32,255 nt of DNA from Planctomycetota bacterium (GTDB lineage Bacteria; Planctomycetota; Planctomycetia; Pirellulales; Pirellulaceae), in the NCBI GenBank assembly GCA_027619595.1, contig JAQCHP010000049.1, forward strand, positions 1 through 32,255, written 5' to 3'. How positions within the stretch are numbered: the first letter of the stretch is position 1; each line of letters opens with the position of its first letter. Positions 22,148 through 30,896 of the stretch are shown piece by piece. The notes under the pieces are model-generated. The model saw only the letters and a program-made list of their open reading frames with translations. It did no database searches and had not been told where the DNA came from. The translations under genes and the position numbers were made by a program.

Positions 22148-23824
22148 TCAGCAGGCTCCCCTGATCGAGTACGAGCGCACTCGTATTCGATTAGTCGCGG
22201 CCACGGTGTTGACCGTCGCCCCAGTCCCCACGAACACGCTCTTGGCGGCCGTATTGGCGTGCAGATTGAGCGTTCCTGCGGAGTCTGCCGCGACGGTGTC
22301 GGCCACACTGTCGTTGGCGTCCAACGTGAACGTGCCACGGCTCACACCCAGGCTGCCGGTTGCTACGATCGCACCATCGTTGATAATGTCGCCCGCATGG
22401 GTGAATCGGCCAATGTAGATATTACGGGCCGTGATATTGCGGCCATTGGCATTGATCGTAGCTACGCTTGTGCCGTTACCACGGATGTCGATATCTTCAG
22501 TGAGCGTTAGGTTGGCCCCAAGATTGAGCAGACTCCCTTCATCCAATACGAGCGCACCGGTACTCAGATTGGTCGCGGCAACTGTATTGATTCTTGCACC
22601 GCTGTGCACGTTGCCGTTCTTGGCGGCGGTGTTTGCGTGCAAGTTAAGCGTTCCTGCGGAGTCTGCCGCGACGGTGTCGGCCACACTGTCGTTGGCGTCC
22701 AACGTGAACGTGCCACGGCTCACGCCCAGGCTGCCGGTTGCCACGATCGCACCATCGTTGATAATGTCGCCTGCATTGTTGAATCGGCCGATGTAGATAT
22801 TACGGGCCGTGATGTTGTGATCATTGGCATTGATCGTGGCTACGTTTGCGCCGGTACCACGGATATCGATATCTTCAGTGAGCGTTAGGTTGGCCCCAAG
22901 ATTGAGCAGACTCCCTTGATCGAGTACGAGCGCACTGGTATTCAGATTGGTCGCGGCAACTGTATTGATTCTTACACCGCTGTGCACATTGCCGTTTTTG
23001 GCGGCGGTGTTTGCGTGCAAGTTAAGAGTTCCTGCGGAATCTGCCGCGACGGTGTCGGCCACGCTGTCGTTGGCGTCCAACGTGAACGTGCCACGGCTCA
23101 CGCCCAGGCTGCCGGTTGCCACGATCGCACCATCGTTGATAATGTCGCCTGCATTGTTGAATCGGCCGATGTAGATATTACGGGCCGTAATGTTGCGGCC
23201 ATTGGCATTGATCGTGGCTACCGCTGCCGCAGTACCCCGAATATCAATTTCACCTGCCACGGAGAAGTCGGCACCTAGGCTCAAGAGGCTCGCCGCATCA
23301 ACGACGGCCGCGGACGAAGTCACGTTTCCGATCGCTGCGGTATTTACTTGCGCTCCCACACGAATAGACAAGTTGGCGGTTACATCGTTGGCGCTAAGGC
23401 TTAATGCGTTGGCGTTATGAACAGACAAATTTACGGTCGTGAATCGGCCTCCGTTGTGAAGGACGTTGCCAGTGCCGCCAAAGGGACTGATCAAGATGCT
23501 GTTGGCGGTTAAGTTAAATCCGGCAAGGTTGAAGGTTCCGGTGTTGCCGGCAGAATTTCCGAGTCGCAAATCGTTCACTGTTTGATTTGCACCTAAGGAG
23601 ATCGTAGCGACGGCCGCTGAACCCACAGGAGAGTTGCTGCCGATAAACGCATCGTCAAGTGTCCCCGGCGGACCGCCCGCTGGAGTCCAGTTCGCAGCGA
23701 CTCCCCACAGGCCATTTGCTACAGCTCCAAACTGAGCTGCCGTGGCTTGCGTCGAACCGATCGCCACAACGGCCACAGTCGCAATGAAGAATCGGCGTAC
23801 GGAAAAGTTTTGTTGCGAAATCAT
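22148..23824 (-). CDS. N-terminal part of repeat surface protein (frameshifted)
   Basis: The frame starts at ATG 23824, with GGAG seven bases upstream, and reads to a TGA at 22148. A signal peptide is clear (RRFFIATVAVVAIGSTQATAAQ). The body consists of beta-helix-like repeats rich in Asn, Ala and Thr. The 126-residue unit occurs almost unchanged three times: TINANGRNITARNIYIGRF, DGAIVATGSLGVSRGTF, NDSVADTVAADSAGTL. It resembles autotransporter-type passenger repeats of PEP-CTERM proteins. The last 13 residues, after VAATN, are out of frame: by comparison with the other copies one base is missing between 22188 and 22189. Without it the gene would run on to 21357 as one protein of about 822 residues. 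Confidence 0.8.
   Translation of the reverse strand: MISQQNFSVRRFFIATVAVVAIGSTQATAAQFGAVANGLWGVAANWTPAGGPPGTLDDAFIGSNSPVGSAAVATISLGANQTVNDLRLGNSAGNTGTFNLAGFNLTANSILISPFGGTGNVLHNGGRFTTVNLSVHNANALSLSANDVTANLSIRVGAQVNTAAIGNVTSSAAVVDAASLLSLGADFSVAGEIDIRGTAAAVATINANGRNITARNIYIGRFNNAGDIINDGAIVATGSLGVSRGTFTLDANDSVADTVAADSAGTLNLHANTAAKNGNVHSGVRINTVAATNLNTSALVLDQGSLLNLGANLTLTEDIDIRGTGANVATINANDHNITARNIYIGRFNNAGDIINDGAIVATGSLGVSRGTFTLDANDSVADTVAADSAGTLNLHANTAAKNGNVHSGARINTVAATNLSTGALVLDEGSLLNLGANLTLTEDIDIRGNGTSVATINANGRNITARNIYIGRFTHAGDIINDGAIVATGSLGVSRGTFTLDANDSVADTVAADSAGTLNLHANTAAKSVFVGTGATVNTVAATNRIRVRSYSIRGAC
22240..23235. repeat. 378-bp in-frame tandem repeats in the surface-protein gene
   Basis: ATTACGGGCC occurs at 22421, 22799 and 23177, exactly 378 bases apart each time, and the intervening sequence is nearly identical. 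378 bases is 126 codons, so the reading frame is kept. Diverged copies flank the array on both sides. The near identity indicates recent duplication or gene conversion. Confidence 0.92.
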
Positions 23825-24305
23825 GGCGCCGCTCCGGATACGTTTGCACTGCCACATAACCGAAACGCCGCCGGTGCGTGCCACAAACGATGACCGAAGT
23901 ACCGCGACGCTTCGGAACTAAGTCCTAAGACGGACGGCCACTGAGTATATATCCCCCTCTAATGGGTGTCAATTGTTTTCGCCTTAGATTTGGTAGGTTT
24001 TTTGGGATGGTTGCACCTTGCTGTGCGATCGGCGTGTCGACGAGGGGACCACTCGGGTCAAGACAATGTTGCACGCCCGATAATTTTGGTTATGCTGGTG
24101 TGCTAATCGTTTGGTTGAATCGCCCGGTCACTTTTGGGCATCGAAACAGTTCCCCTCAAAATGCATGAAAAGATGTTCTCGCTCCGGTAGCCGTTGTCGA
24201 CCCGGCAAGAACGCTTAACCCCAACGCTGCTAGTTGGCACCCCTGCCCTTTTGGCCCGCACTTATATCCCTTCGGCCGCAAACCCTGAATCAGAAAAGAA
24301 ATTTT
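23825..24305. other. Divergent intergenic region, no gene seen
   Basis: This spacer lies between the repeat surface protein (leftward) and the hydrolase-like gene (rightward). A weak hairpin CCGAAG/CTTCGG lies near 23896-23917. An AT-rich patch, GAGTATATATCCCCC, lies around 23943-23957 and could be part of a promoter. The frames here lack family-like sequence. No operator or RNA gene was recognised. Confidence 0.4.
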
Positions 24306-25988
24306 ATGATCACTTCCCAACGCTTCGTGAAAGCGCCAGGCGATTCCACTTTTTGGCTGCGGCCCCTACCGAAGAGGAGAAGTGGCCGTCGATTGCTCAT
24401 CTTATTGGCCAGCCTGTGGTGGGTGGGGAGCATCCAACCCGCCTGGGCCGAAACGCCCAAGACCACACACGACGCGTGCCGATTGATTGCGACTTGGGAC
24501 CAGCAGAGCATGTGGTGCCTCCAGATGGCATATGCGAATCGCAAACAGACGCCCACTGCTGAGAACCTCAAGGCGATCCTTGAGTCCGTAGTCGACGAAC
24601 ATGCCAAGGTTGGAGTGGATCGGTTAGTCCATTGTGTGTTTGCGCTGCCGGAAGGGGTCGTCCCGTCTGGCATGAAATCGTTTTACCGGCGTGGCTGGAC
24701 CGGTGGATTATCTGGTAATGACCATTGTCGAATCGATGTGATGGAGGCGGGCGGATACGACACCATCCAGGTAATGCTCGACCGATCGCGCCAACAGGGA
24801 ATGCAATTCCTCGCTGGGCTTCGTATGAATGACCGACACGGTGACGCCGGCAAGTCAGAATTTGGCCAGGCGCACCCCGAATGGCTCTTAAAGGATCCGA
24901 AAATCCCGGCGCTGGATTACCGTCACGCTGGAGTTCGGCAGGCAGTATTGGAGGTGGCCCGCGAAGTGTTGGAGAAGTACGACGTCGACGGGATCGAACT
25001 TGATTGGATGCGTCACTGCCACGTTTTCGAGCCAGCAGAGGCCGAGCAAAATGCGCCGATCTTGACTGAGTTTGTAGCCGACATGCGGAAGCTCCTGGAC
25101 GAAGCGGCCCGGAAACGGGGGCGCGGTCGACTGTTGCTGGGGGTGCGTGTTGCCCAGACGGCGGACGAATGTCGCGCTTTAGGCTACGATGTGCAGGCTT
25201 GGGTGCAACAGGGTACGATCGATTACCTCTGCCCCTCCGACTTTTTCTATAACGACTACAACGTCGAGACCGAAAAGTTCGTGAAGGTGACCCGTGGGAC
25301 CGACTGCAAGGTCTATCCTTCCATTCACCCCAAGATTGCCCACAACCATTTTCACGACACTCCGACAGTAGCGAACTATCGAGCCAATGCCAAGAATTTT
25401 TACGCCTACGGTGCAGATGGTGTTTCGGTATACAACTACCACTATCACTGGCGTGCCGATATGGGACCGGAAGACGACTGGCCGGGGGTCATGCAGCACT
25501 TGGCAGAAGTGCGAGATCCAGCGAGGGTCGCACGCGGCGACCGGCACTACATGTATTATCCGCTTTGGCTTCCCGGCAAATGTCCCACTGGTGCTCAGTT
25601 CGACAAGACGAACACCATAAATTTACGGCGAGATCAACCGCACGGATCGGTTACCTTCCGCATGGCTGAGGACTTAGCCGATTTGACCTGGGACGCAAGA
25701 TTGGAGTTCAAGTTCATTGGGACCATCGAGGGGGGGACACTGCGAGTTCGGTTGAATGGCCACGAGTATGAAGCAGACCGAATTGGCTCGACGCTGGTTG
25801 CCGACGGGCGACCGGAGTCGGCTGGCCGGGCCCTTCCGGCCTACCATCTCTACCGGCTTCCGCTTGATGCCAAGATTGCCCGCTGGGGGGACAACGTCTT
25901 GGAGCTTACGTGGACCCATTTGCCGAAAAGCTCAGACGAGGCGACCTGGCTTGCGCAGGAATTCGAAGTCTTCGTTACTGCAAAGTAG
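24306..25988 (+). CDS. Secreted glycoside-hydrolase-like (TIM-barrel) protein
   Basis: The protein has 560 residues from ATG 24306; the in-frame start at 24234 would add 24 residues before the signal. A signal peptide follows a basic stretch (PKRRSGRRLLILLASLWWV, cut near AWA at 48). The main domain (about 60-430) reads as a (beta/alpha)8 barrel of the putative glycosyl-hydrolase type: DYRHAGVRQAVLEVAREVLEK, then YDVDGIELDWMRHCHVF (acidic residues D228, E231, D233), and YGADGVSVYNYHYH. A C-terminal beta domain (about 450-560) contains LEFKFIGTIEGGTLRVRLNG. It probably acts on a polysaccharide outside the cytoplasm; the exact family and substrate are not recognised. Monocistronic. Confidence 0.75.
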   Translation: MITSQRFVKAPGDSTFWLRPLPKRRSGRRLLILLASLWWVGSIQPAWAETPKTTHDACRLIATWDQQSMWCLQMAYANRKQTPTAENLKAILESVVDEHAKVGVDRLVHCVFALPEGVVPSGMKSFYRRGWTGGLSGNDHCRIDVMEAGGYDTIQVMLDRSRQQGMQFLAGLRMNDRHGDAGKSEFGQAHPEWLLKDPKIPALDYRHAGVRQAVLEVAREVLEKYDVDGIELDWMRHCHVFEPAEAEQNAPILTEFVADMRKLLDEAARKRGRGRLLLGVRVAQTADECRALGYDVQAWVQQGTIDYLCPSDFFYNDYNVETEKFVKVTRGTDCKVYPSIHPKIAHNHFHDTPTVANYRANAKNFYAYGADGVSVYNYHYHWRADMGPEDDWPGVMQHLAEVRDPARVARGDRHYMYYPLWLPGKCPTGAQFDKTNTINLRRDQPHGSVTFRMAEDLADLTWDARLEFKFIGTIEGGTLRVRLNGHEYEADRIGSTLVADGRPESAGRALPAYHLYRLPLDAKIARWGDNVLELTWTHLPKSSDEATWLAQEFEVFVTAK

Positions 25989-26788
25989 AGCTGGTCCAGT
26001 TATTTTCATAATCTCGTGTGGGACACCAGCAATAATACGCACGATCACGGTAGGTGACACGTACAAGCATCCGAACCTGCGAAGTATTGCTGCCATTTGT
26101 CAAATTACCGGACCTATTGTTGCCCAAAACGGCCTATATCCACAGTTTACGACGGTTCTCCGAAATCCATGTTGTCCGGAACGGAGCGGATGTCAGGGTA
26201 TCTGGATCAGAAGGCCTTCCAAACCTCTTCAGAAGGTGGCTTCGTCAACTAGGTCGGTTCACTAGCGACTGCGAGTCCGTCTGGGGCCGGACTAGGTGCC
26301 CCAAAGGCAATCGCTTCGGCCGCGTGAACCAGCGAGCGCGTGAACTAGTGAGTCGAGTGCCTTTGCGAATGCGAACACTTGACGACCCGTCCCGCAACCG
26401 GCATCGACGATGACTCCGAATTGCTACTTCCGAAACAGACGCTGGACATGCCGGGTGTGCGCGTCGTCGCCGGGCCCAAGCTTTTCCATAGAAAAAGACA
26501 CGGGAAAAAGACACGGACAGTCAGGGAAAAAGACGCGGACAGTCAGAAGAAGCTGGGGACAGTCAGTTTTTGGGTTTGGGACAGTCGATCTTTGGATTTC
26601 CTTGGAGGAATGGGATGGCTGCGGCGTTTGTGGTGGCTGGCTCGGCGGTCGCCGGAGGGCTATTCGGGAGAAATGCGTCGTCAGACGGCCGAATTCATTG
26701 AAATGACGGCGAGAAATGGTGCGTCATGGCGCAACGGGAGCGCAGAAGGTGGGGCGGTGTTCAAAAAATCAGAGACTAAGACTGATCG
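25989..26788. other. Gene-poor region with possible methyltransferase relic and repeat array
   Basis: No intact gene is seen in these 800 bases. On the minus strand at 26292-26423, an open stretch between stops encodes FGVIVDAGCGTGRQVFAFA, which looks like motif I of a class I SAM methyltransferase without the rest of the fold. From about 26490 to 26590 a GGACAGTC array lies next to the transposase. The frames on the plus strand (such as 26054-26413) resemble nothing I know and are not called. Confidence 0.4.
26488..26588. repeat. GGACAGTC tandem array at the 3' side of transposase copy 2
   Basis: GGACAGTC occurs at 26515-26522, 26537-26544, 26557-26564 and 26579-26586, spaced 22, 20 and 22 bases. 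The first two sit in a nearly repeated unit, GGGAAAAAGACRCGGACAGT. The same motif lies downstream of copy 1 on the opposite strand, and the last copy here forms one arm of the inverted repeat bounding the element. Confidence 0.85.
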
Positions 26789-28046
26789 CTAAACCGATAG
26801 TTCGGGTGACTTTACTTTGGGCTCCACGAAGCGAGCACGGCAAGCGCGAATTCCTTTTAGGTATTTCTGGCGCAGGCGACGGGCGGTCAATTCCAGCTGA
26901 CTTGGCATCGCCACGAAGTCGTAGAATAGCTCCGCATAGCGATCGATGGTGTCAATCCAGAATTTGGGATCGATCCCCAGGCTCAGCAGCAACTCCTCGA
27001 TCCGCTGCGGGACGATTACCTCGTATTTCGCTCCATCACTGCCGTCGTAGCGTGCACGGATGTGGCTCGCCGTCCAGAGTGTAATGTCCCGATAGTCGGA
27101 CCAATGCAACGGGGACATCCCCTTTTCGGAACAACGGGGGGATGGATACTCGTTCGCCTGTGCCACCAGGCACGTCACACCATCCTGGCCTTCTGTCATC
27201 TGCGCAACTTGGTCGTAGGCGACAGACCGCTCATCAAGGAACATCGGCGCCAGCCAGTCGGCTTCGCCCCGCTCTCGCCGAGAGTACGAAGAAAAGGGAT
27301 GCCCCTCCACCGTGTCACAGAGTCCGCCTCGGAAAGCATTAAGAGCAATATACACGCTGCAAGCCAGCATACATCCGTCACCGTCGATCCGCTTACAGCG
27401 GAACCGTTCCGCGACAAAATGTCCCTTCTTTTCGTCCCGACGATTGAATTCTTTAGCGATCGGCTCGAGGAGACACTTTTGGAAGTGAGACAGGCTACTT
27501 AGCTCGCGACGTGCCTTCTTGATCAAGTCTTTATCGGCCACGGCGCGGTCGAGGTCCTCTTCAGAGAGGACATGGTTCTTGCTTTCCCTGGCGGCAATAT
27601 CGGTCGGATGGAGTCGCAACCACCGGCGCGCCACCTCACGGTCCGACCAAGCTGATACAACATCGGGTCGATTTCTCAGCAGCGTATGGATGTGATTCGA
27701 TAGGAGAGAAAAATCGAGCACATCGACGGCGCACAGCGAAGCGAGCAATTGCAGGCGAATTTCACAGAAATCCCATCTCCCCACATTTTCCGCTTGCGAT
27801 TTTTCGTCCGGCCCGATCAAGAAGAGCTGTCGGACACAACGTGAAATGCAGTGATAGATCCCCGGATTGTATGGGTCGAACGTGTCCTTGCGTGGCCTTG
27901 CCATGGGATTTTCCTTTCGTCGTTGCTCGCCGTGAATCGGCGATTGGTTGCGACCGGAGGTGCATTGGACAACCAACGCGATGAAATACCTCCAGTGAGG
28001 GGCAATCGGCCGATACCTGACTAGTCCGATCGACTTCGACTGTCCC
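26578..28046. mobile_element. Putative RAYT/IS200-like element bounded by an 11-bp inverted repeat
   Basis: GGGACAGTCGA at 26578-26588 and its exact reverse complement TCGACTGTCCC at 28036-28046 enclose the transposase gene. Classical IS200/RAYT elements do not have terminal inverted repeats, so these arms may be REP-type palindromic sites recognised by the enzyme and not transposon ends. No target-site duplication was looked for successfully. Confidence 0.55.
26789..27904 (-). CDS. REP-associated (Y1/IS200-like) transposase, full length
   Basis: The protein has 371 residues from ATG 27902-27904, with AAAGGA eight bases upstream; the longer frame to 28048 runs into the flanking repeat and is rejected. 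The N terminus MARPRKDTFDPYNPGIYHCISR is typical for Y1 transposases. The metal-binding HUH motif is H71-I-H73 in LLSNHIHTLLRNRP. The candidate catalytic tyrosine is Y185 in SVYIALNAFRGGL, matching the YxxLNPxRAG segment of RAYTs. The protein is about twice as long as IS200 transposase because of a helical insert (about 100-165) and a C-terminal extension shared with the copy at 1-513. It would nick single-stranded DNA through a 5'-phosphotyrosine. The frame is intact. Confidence 0.85.
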   Translation of the reverse strand: MARPRKDTFDPYNPGIYHCISRCVRQLFLIGPDEKSQAENVGRWDFCEIRLQLLASLCAVDVLDFSLLSNHIHTLLRNRPDVVSAWSDREVARRWLRLHPTDIAARESKNHVLSEEDLDRAVADKDLIKKARRELSSLSHFQKCLLEPIAKEFNRRDEKKGHFVAERFRCKRIDGDGCMLACSVYIALNAFRGGLCDTVEGHPFSSYSRRERGEADWLAPMFLDERSVAYDQVAQMTEGQDGVTCLVAQANEYPSPRCSEKGMSPLHWSDYRDITLWTASHIRARYDGSDGAKYEVIVPQRIEELLLSLGIDPKFWIDTIDRYAELFYDFVAMPSQLELTARRLRQKYLKGIRACRARFVEPKVKSPELSV

Positions 28047-28437
28047 ACAACACACCGAGACGCATTTCTGGGCGAAAAGCGAACAAGGAATCTAGGAAAA
28101 TATCGAGAGTTTTTGTCGACGGAGTTTGCTGGAGTGGGTTGGTGTACGAGGAGAAGTCGGCGTCAGAAGCCGAGGAGAGTCGATACACGCCCGAAACGTG
28201 GATCCGCTGAATGTGATTTCACGGGCGACGTATATTTTTAGGAATAGTCGATAAGAGGCTGGCAAGACGCCGGACGAGCACTGTCAGACGATAGGATGGT
28301 TTTCGTTCGACGACCATATTCACGGCAGGACGAACCTGTAGTCCTACCGCTCGCTGAGGTCTTGGGAGCTTGTTTGCCGGCTCGACCGAAACCGGGTGCC
28401 AGCGCAAAGCGGCTGATGGGAGATGATGCGCGTTCGT
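27905..28437. other. Upstream flank of transposase copy 2 and gene-free spacer
   Basis: This spacer holds the leader of the transposase and the right arm of its inverted repeat (28036-28046). From 28047 to 28437 no gene, terminator or regulatory site could be supported; the short minus-strand frames there show no recognisable sequence. Confidence 0.45.
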
Positions 28438-29118
28438 TTACAGGGTGAAGCTTTCCCCGGGTTGCAGGACCTGTGGCATGGCCTGTGTTTCGGCTACCAC
28501 GCGTCGCGACCATCGTTCCACATCTTGCGCAATGGGTGGCCAGGTGTTGTAGTGTGATGGTGCAACTTTCGCCGGCCGTACGTAACGGACTGCCTCCAGG
28601 CTATCATCGATCCCCATCGTGTATCGGTCGCCGATCGGTAACACAGCTAGGTCAATTCCCAGGTCGCCGATTAATCGCATGTCGCTAAATAAGGCCGTAT
28701 CGCAGGCGAAATAGACGCGTTTTCCATCAGCTTCCACCACGTATCCCGCTGCCTCGCCACCGTAGCTGCCGTCGGGCAACTGCGAGCTGTGGAAAGCCAC
28801 GGTCATTTTGATTCGAGCATAAGGAAGTTGCAGCCATCCGCCGCGATTCATCCCTTCCGTTCGCTCAATCCCCTGCGTTGTGCGGAACCATTCGGCAATC
28901 TCATGAATCGCGACAATCGTTGCATCACAGCGTCGAGCTATCTCTGCTGCGTCGGCCGTATGGTCAAAGTGGCCATGAGAAATGAGGATATGATCAACGC
29001 GGATCTGATCGGATTTGTACGGTGCTACGGGTGAGTCGTTGAGAAATGGATCTAATACGAGTCGATGTTCACCAATCTCCATCAACCAACTGCCATGGCC
29101 TAACCAAGTGACTTGCAT
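28438..29118 (-). CDS. UPF0173-type metal-dependent hydrolase (metallo-beta-lactamase fold)
   Basis: The protein has 226 residues from ATG 29118, with only a weak ribosome site. It starts with the typical MQVTWLGHGSWLME. The metal motif is SHGHFDHTADA (H48, H50, D52, H53). Further ligand segments follow: AFHSSQ, FACDTALFSDM and PSHYNTWP near the C terminus. This order is that of the YtkL/UPF0173 family, cytoplasmic hydrolases of unknown substrate. It follows pgi by 102 bp on the same strand and may be co-transcribed with it. Confidence 0.93.
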   Translation of the reverse strand: MQVTWLGHGSWLMEIGEHRLVLDPFLNDSPVAPYKSDQIRVDHILISHGHFDHTADAAEIARRCDATIVAIHEIAEWFRTTQGIERTEGMNRGGWLQLPYARIKMTVAFHSSQLPDGSYGGEAAGYVVEADGKRVYFACDTALFSDMRLIGDLGIDLAVLPIGDRYTMGIDDSLEAVRYVRPAKVAPSHYNTWPPIAQDVERWSRRVVAETQAMPQVLQPGESFTL

Positions 29119-29220
29119 GATTTGCTCGCGTTTCGGGTTACAAATGTTGGCGTTCGCTGGATGACACGTTTGATAAACACGACGCGTCGCGGACCCTAAA
29201 TTCGCAGTTTAATAAAGCAC

Positions 29221-30642
29221 CTAAAGTCCCAGCTCCCTCCGCATGATCTTCTTGTATCCCTCCACCCCTGGCTGGCCGTACGGATTGATACCCATCATGC
29301 GTCCTTCAACGACGGTCGCCAACATGAGCATTTGCAGCAATTGCCCTACGTGATAGGCATCGACTCGCGGTAGGCAGATCGTAGCGGTCGGACGTTCGTC
29401 CATCGCGTACGATTCGTTCGTTCCTCGGATCGCAGCAGACATTAGCTCCGGTAGCGTCGCATGCTTTAACGAATCCAGGCCATCCTGATTGTGTCCGCAT
29501 TCGCCGACCGGTAGCGGAGGCTCGCGCCACGCTTCCACGACCAGATTGGTAATCAATTTGTCGCGTGCCCCTTCTTGGTGCTGTTGAGCACGCGAGTGGA
29601 GATCTCGCGTGTTGACTACGGTGAGCGGAGTTGCTCCTCGTCCATGCTTGCCAAGGCTTTCTGCGAAGAGCTGATCGTACCAAAGCCCTACCGATTCCAG
29701 GGACGACGCCCACACGGAGAGTAAGCGAAGCATCCGACCAGCGTGTCGCTCCATGTATTGCCCCACCGCTGCATAGTCGAGCACGGGATTGCTTCCGAAA
29801 GGCGCCTGACGAAATTTTTCGTTCATCGCGCAAGCTCCTTCGAGCAGTTGGATAATGTCGATCCCCAGCAGAGCCGCCGGGAGCAGACCAACCGCTGACA
29901 GCACAGAGAACCGCCCCCCTACCCCGTCCGGTACCGGATATCGTTCCGTACATCCAAGTGCGTCTGCCAACTCAGACAATTTCCCCGTCCCGGTCACTGG
30001 CACGATCCGTTCCGCAACTCGTTGGGCGTTGCCTGCGTGACGTTGCTGAAGTGCCGAGACCATCTGGCGAAATGCGGCGGCCGTTTCAAGTGTACCGCCG
30101 CTCTTGCTAATGACCACAACTCCCCAATCAGTATCGACGGTGGAGTCGGGACCGGCGTTCAGCAGTCGAAGCAGCCCCTGCGTTTCATCATTATCGACAT
30201 TGTTCCCGCCAAAAACCATGCGTGGGTGCTGTCGACGCTCCTTACGCGATAATTCATTGAAGTAGGGCAAACAGCAGGATTCCATGAGCGCTCGCGCGCC
30301 CATGTACGATCCTCCGATACCGAGAACCACAACGCGATCGACGATTTGTGATAGGCGGTTGGCTGTTCTTAGGATCTGACCAACTTCGCTTCCATTCTTG
30401 TCCTGCTGATAATCCTTCAACAACCGTTCCGGTAAAGTAAGAAATCCGGCGTCCAAGGGGTCCTTTTCCGGAGGCAGCTTTGTCTGTCCTTCGAACAACT
30501 GCATGTCGGTGACCAGGACTTCATCCCGAGCGGCTTGCGCTCGATCTGCTTGGCTCATAAACTGCGACTTACTCAGGCCACCGGGAATATCCCATAGTCC
30601 GCTCGCATCGTATTGCAGTAACTTTCGTCCGTGTGTCGTCAT
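29221..30642 (-). CDS. pgi: Glucose-6-phosphate isomerase
   Basis: The protein has 473 residues from the ATG at 30640-30642, with AAGGA nine bases upstream. VLGIGGSYMGARAL (107-120) and VISKSGGTLET (178-188) form the sugar-phosphate site. The PGI signature GVGGRFSVLSAVGLLPAALLG (240-260) and GLWYDQLFAESLGK carry the catalytic Glu328; H349 in LHSRAQQHQEG is another active-site residue. The C-terminal lysine lies in GVEGYKKIM. It interconverts glucose-6-phosphate and fructose-6-phosphate in glycolysis and gluconeogenesis. The protein is of the shorter bacterial type. It is divergent from apgM, another glycolytic enzyme, across a 254-bp spacer. Confidence 0.96.
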   Translation of the reverse strand: MTTHGRKLLQYDASGLWDIPGGLSKSQFMSQADRAQAARDEVLVTDMQLFEGQTKLPPEKDPLDAGFLTLPERLLKDYQQDKNGSEVGQILRTANRLSQIVDRVVVLGIGGSYMGARALMESCCLPYFNELSRKERRQHPRMVFGGNNVDNDETQGLLRLLNAGPDSTVDTDWGVVVISKSGGTLETAAAFRQMVSALQQRHAGNAQRVAERIVPVTGTGKLSELADALGCTERYPVPDGVGGRFSVLSAVGLLPAALLGIDIIQLLEGACAMNEKFRQAPFGSNPVLDYAAVGQYMERHAGRMLRLLSVWASSLESVGLWYDQLFAESLGKHGRGATPLTVVNTRDLHSRAQQHQEGARDKLITNLVVEAWREPPLPVGECGHNQDGLDSLKHATLPELMSAAIRGTNESYAMDERPTATICLPRVDAYHVGQLLQMLMLATVVEGRMMGINPYGQPGVEGYKKIMRRELGL

Positions 30643-30896
30643 GACCAAGGATCCTTCAAGGTTTGAGTTTGCGGAAGCGATAGATTTCTTGCTACTTGCA
30701 CATCCTGCCGTCGTGATCGCTCAAGGAATCTAACACCTTTTGGCCCGCCACGAAAGAAGTCTCATCACGGTAACCTAAGTGTTGGCCGACGCATTCCTCC
30801 TTTCCCTCGGCAGTGATGTCACCCTCGTCGGATGGGGAACTTGTGGTATGCTCTACACGGAATAAATTTGCCCGCACCCGCAGCAGGAACGTACAG

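Noticed and set aside
22240-23235. CRISPR-like repeats
   Set aside because: The period is 378 bp, the repeats are in frame within a secreted protein, and there are no short repeat/spacer units.
26054-26413. Plus-strand frame of 119 residues
   Set aside because: No recognisable sequence, no ribosome site, and it overlaps the possible methyltransferase relic on the other strand.
30841-30868. Sigma-70-like promoter TTGTGG / TAAATT before apgM
   Set aside because: The spacing of 16 is acceptable but both boxes are poor matches, and planctomycete promoters are too little known to call it.
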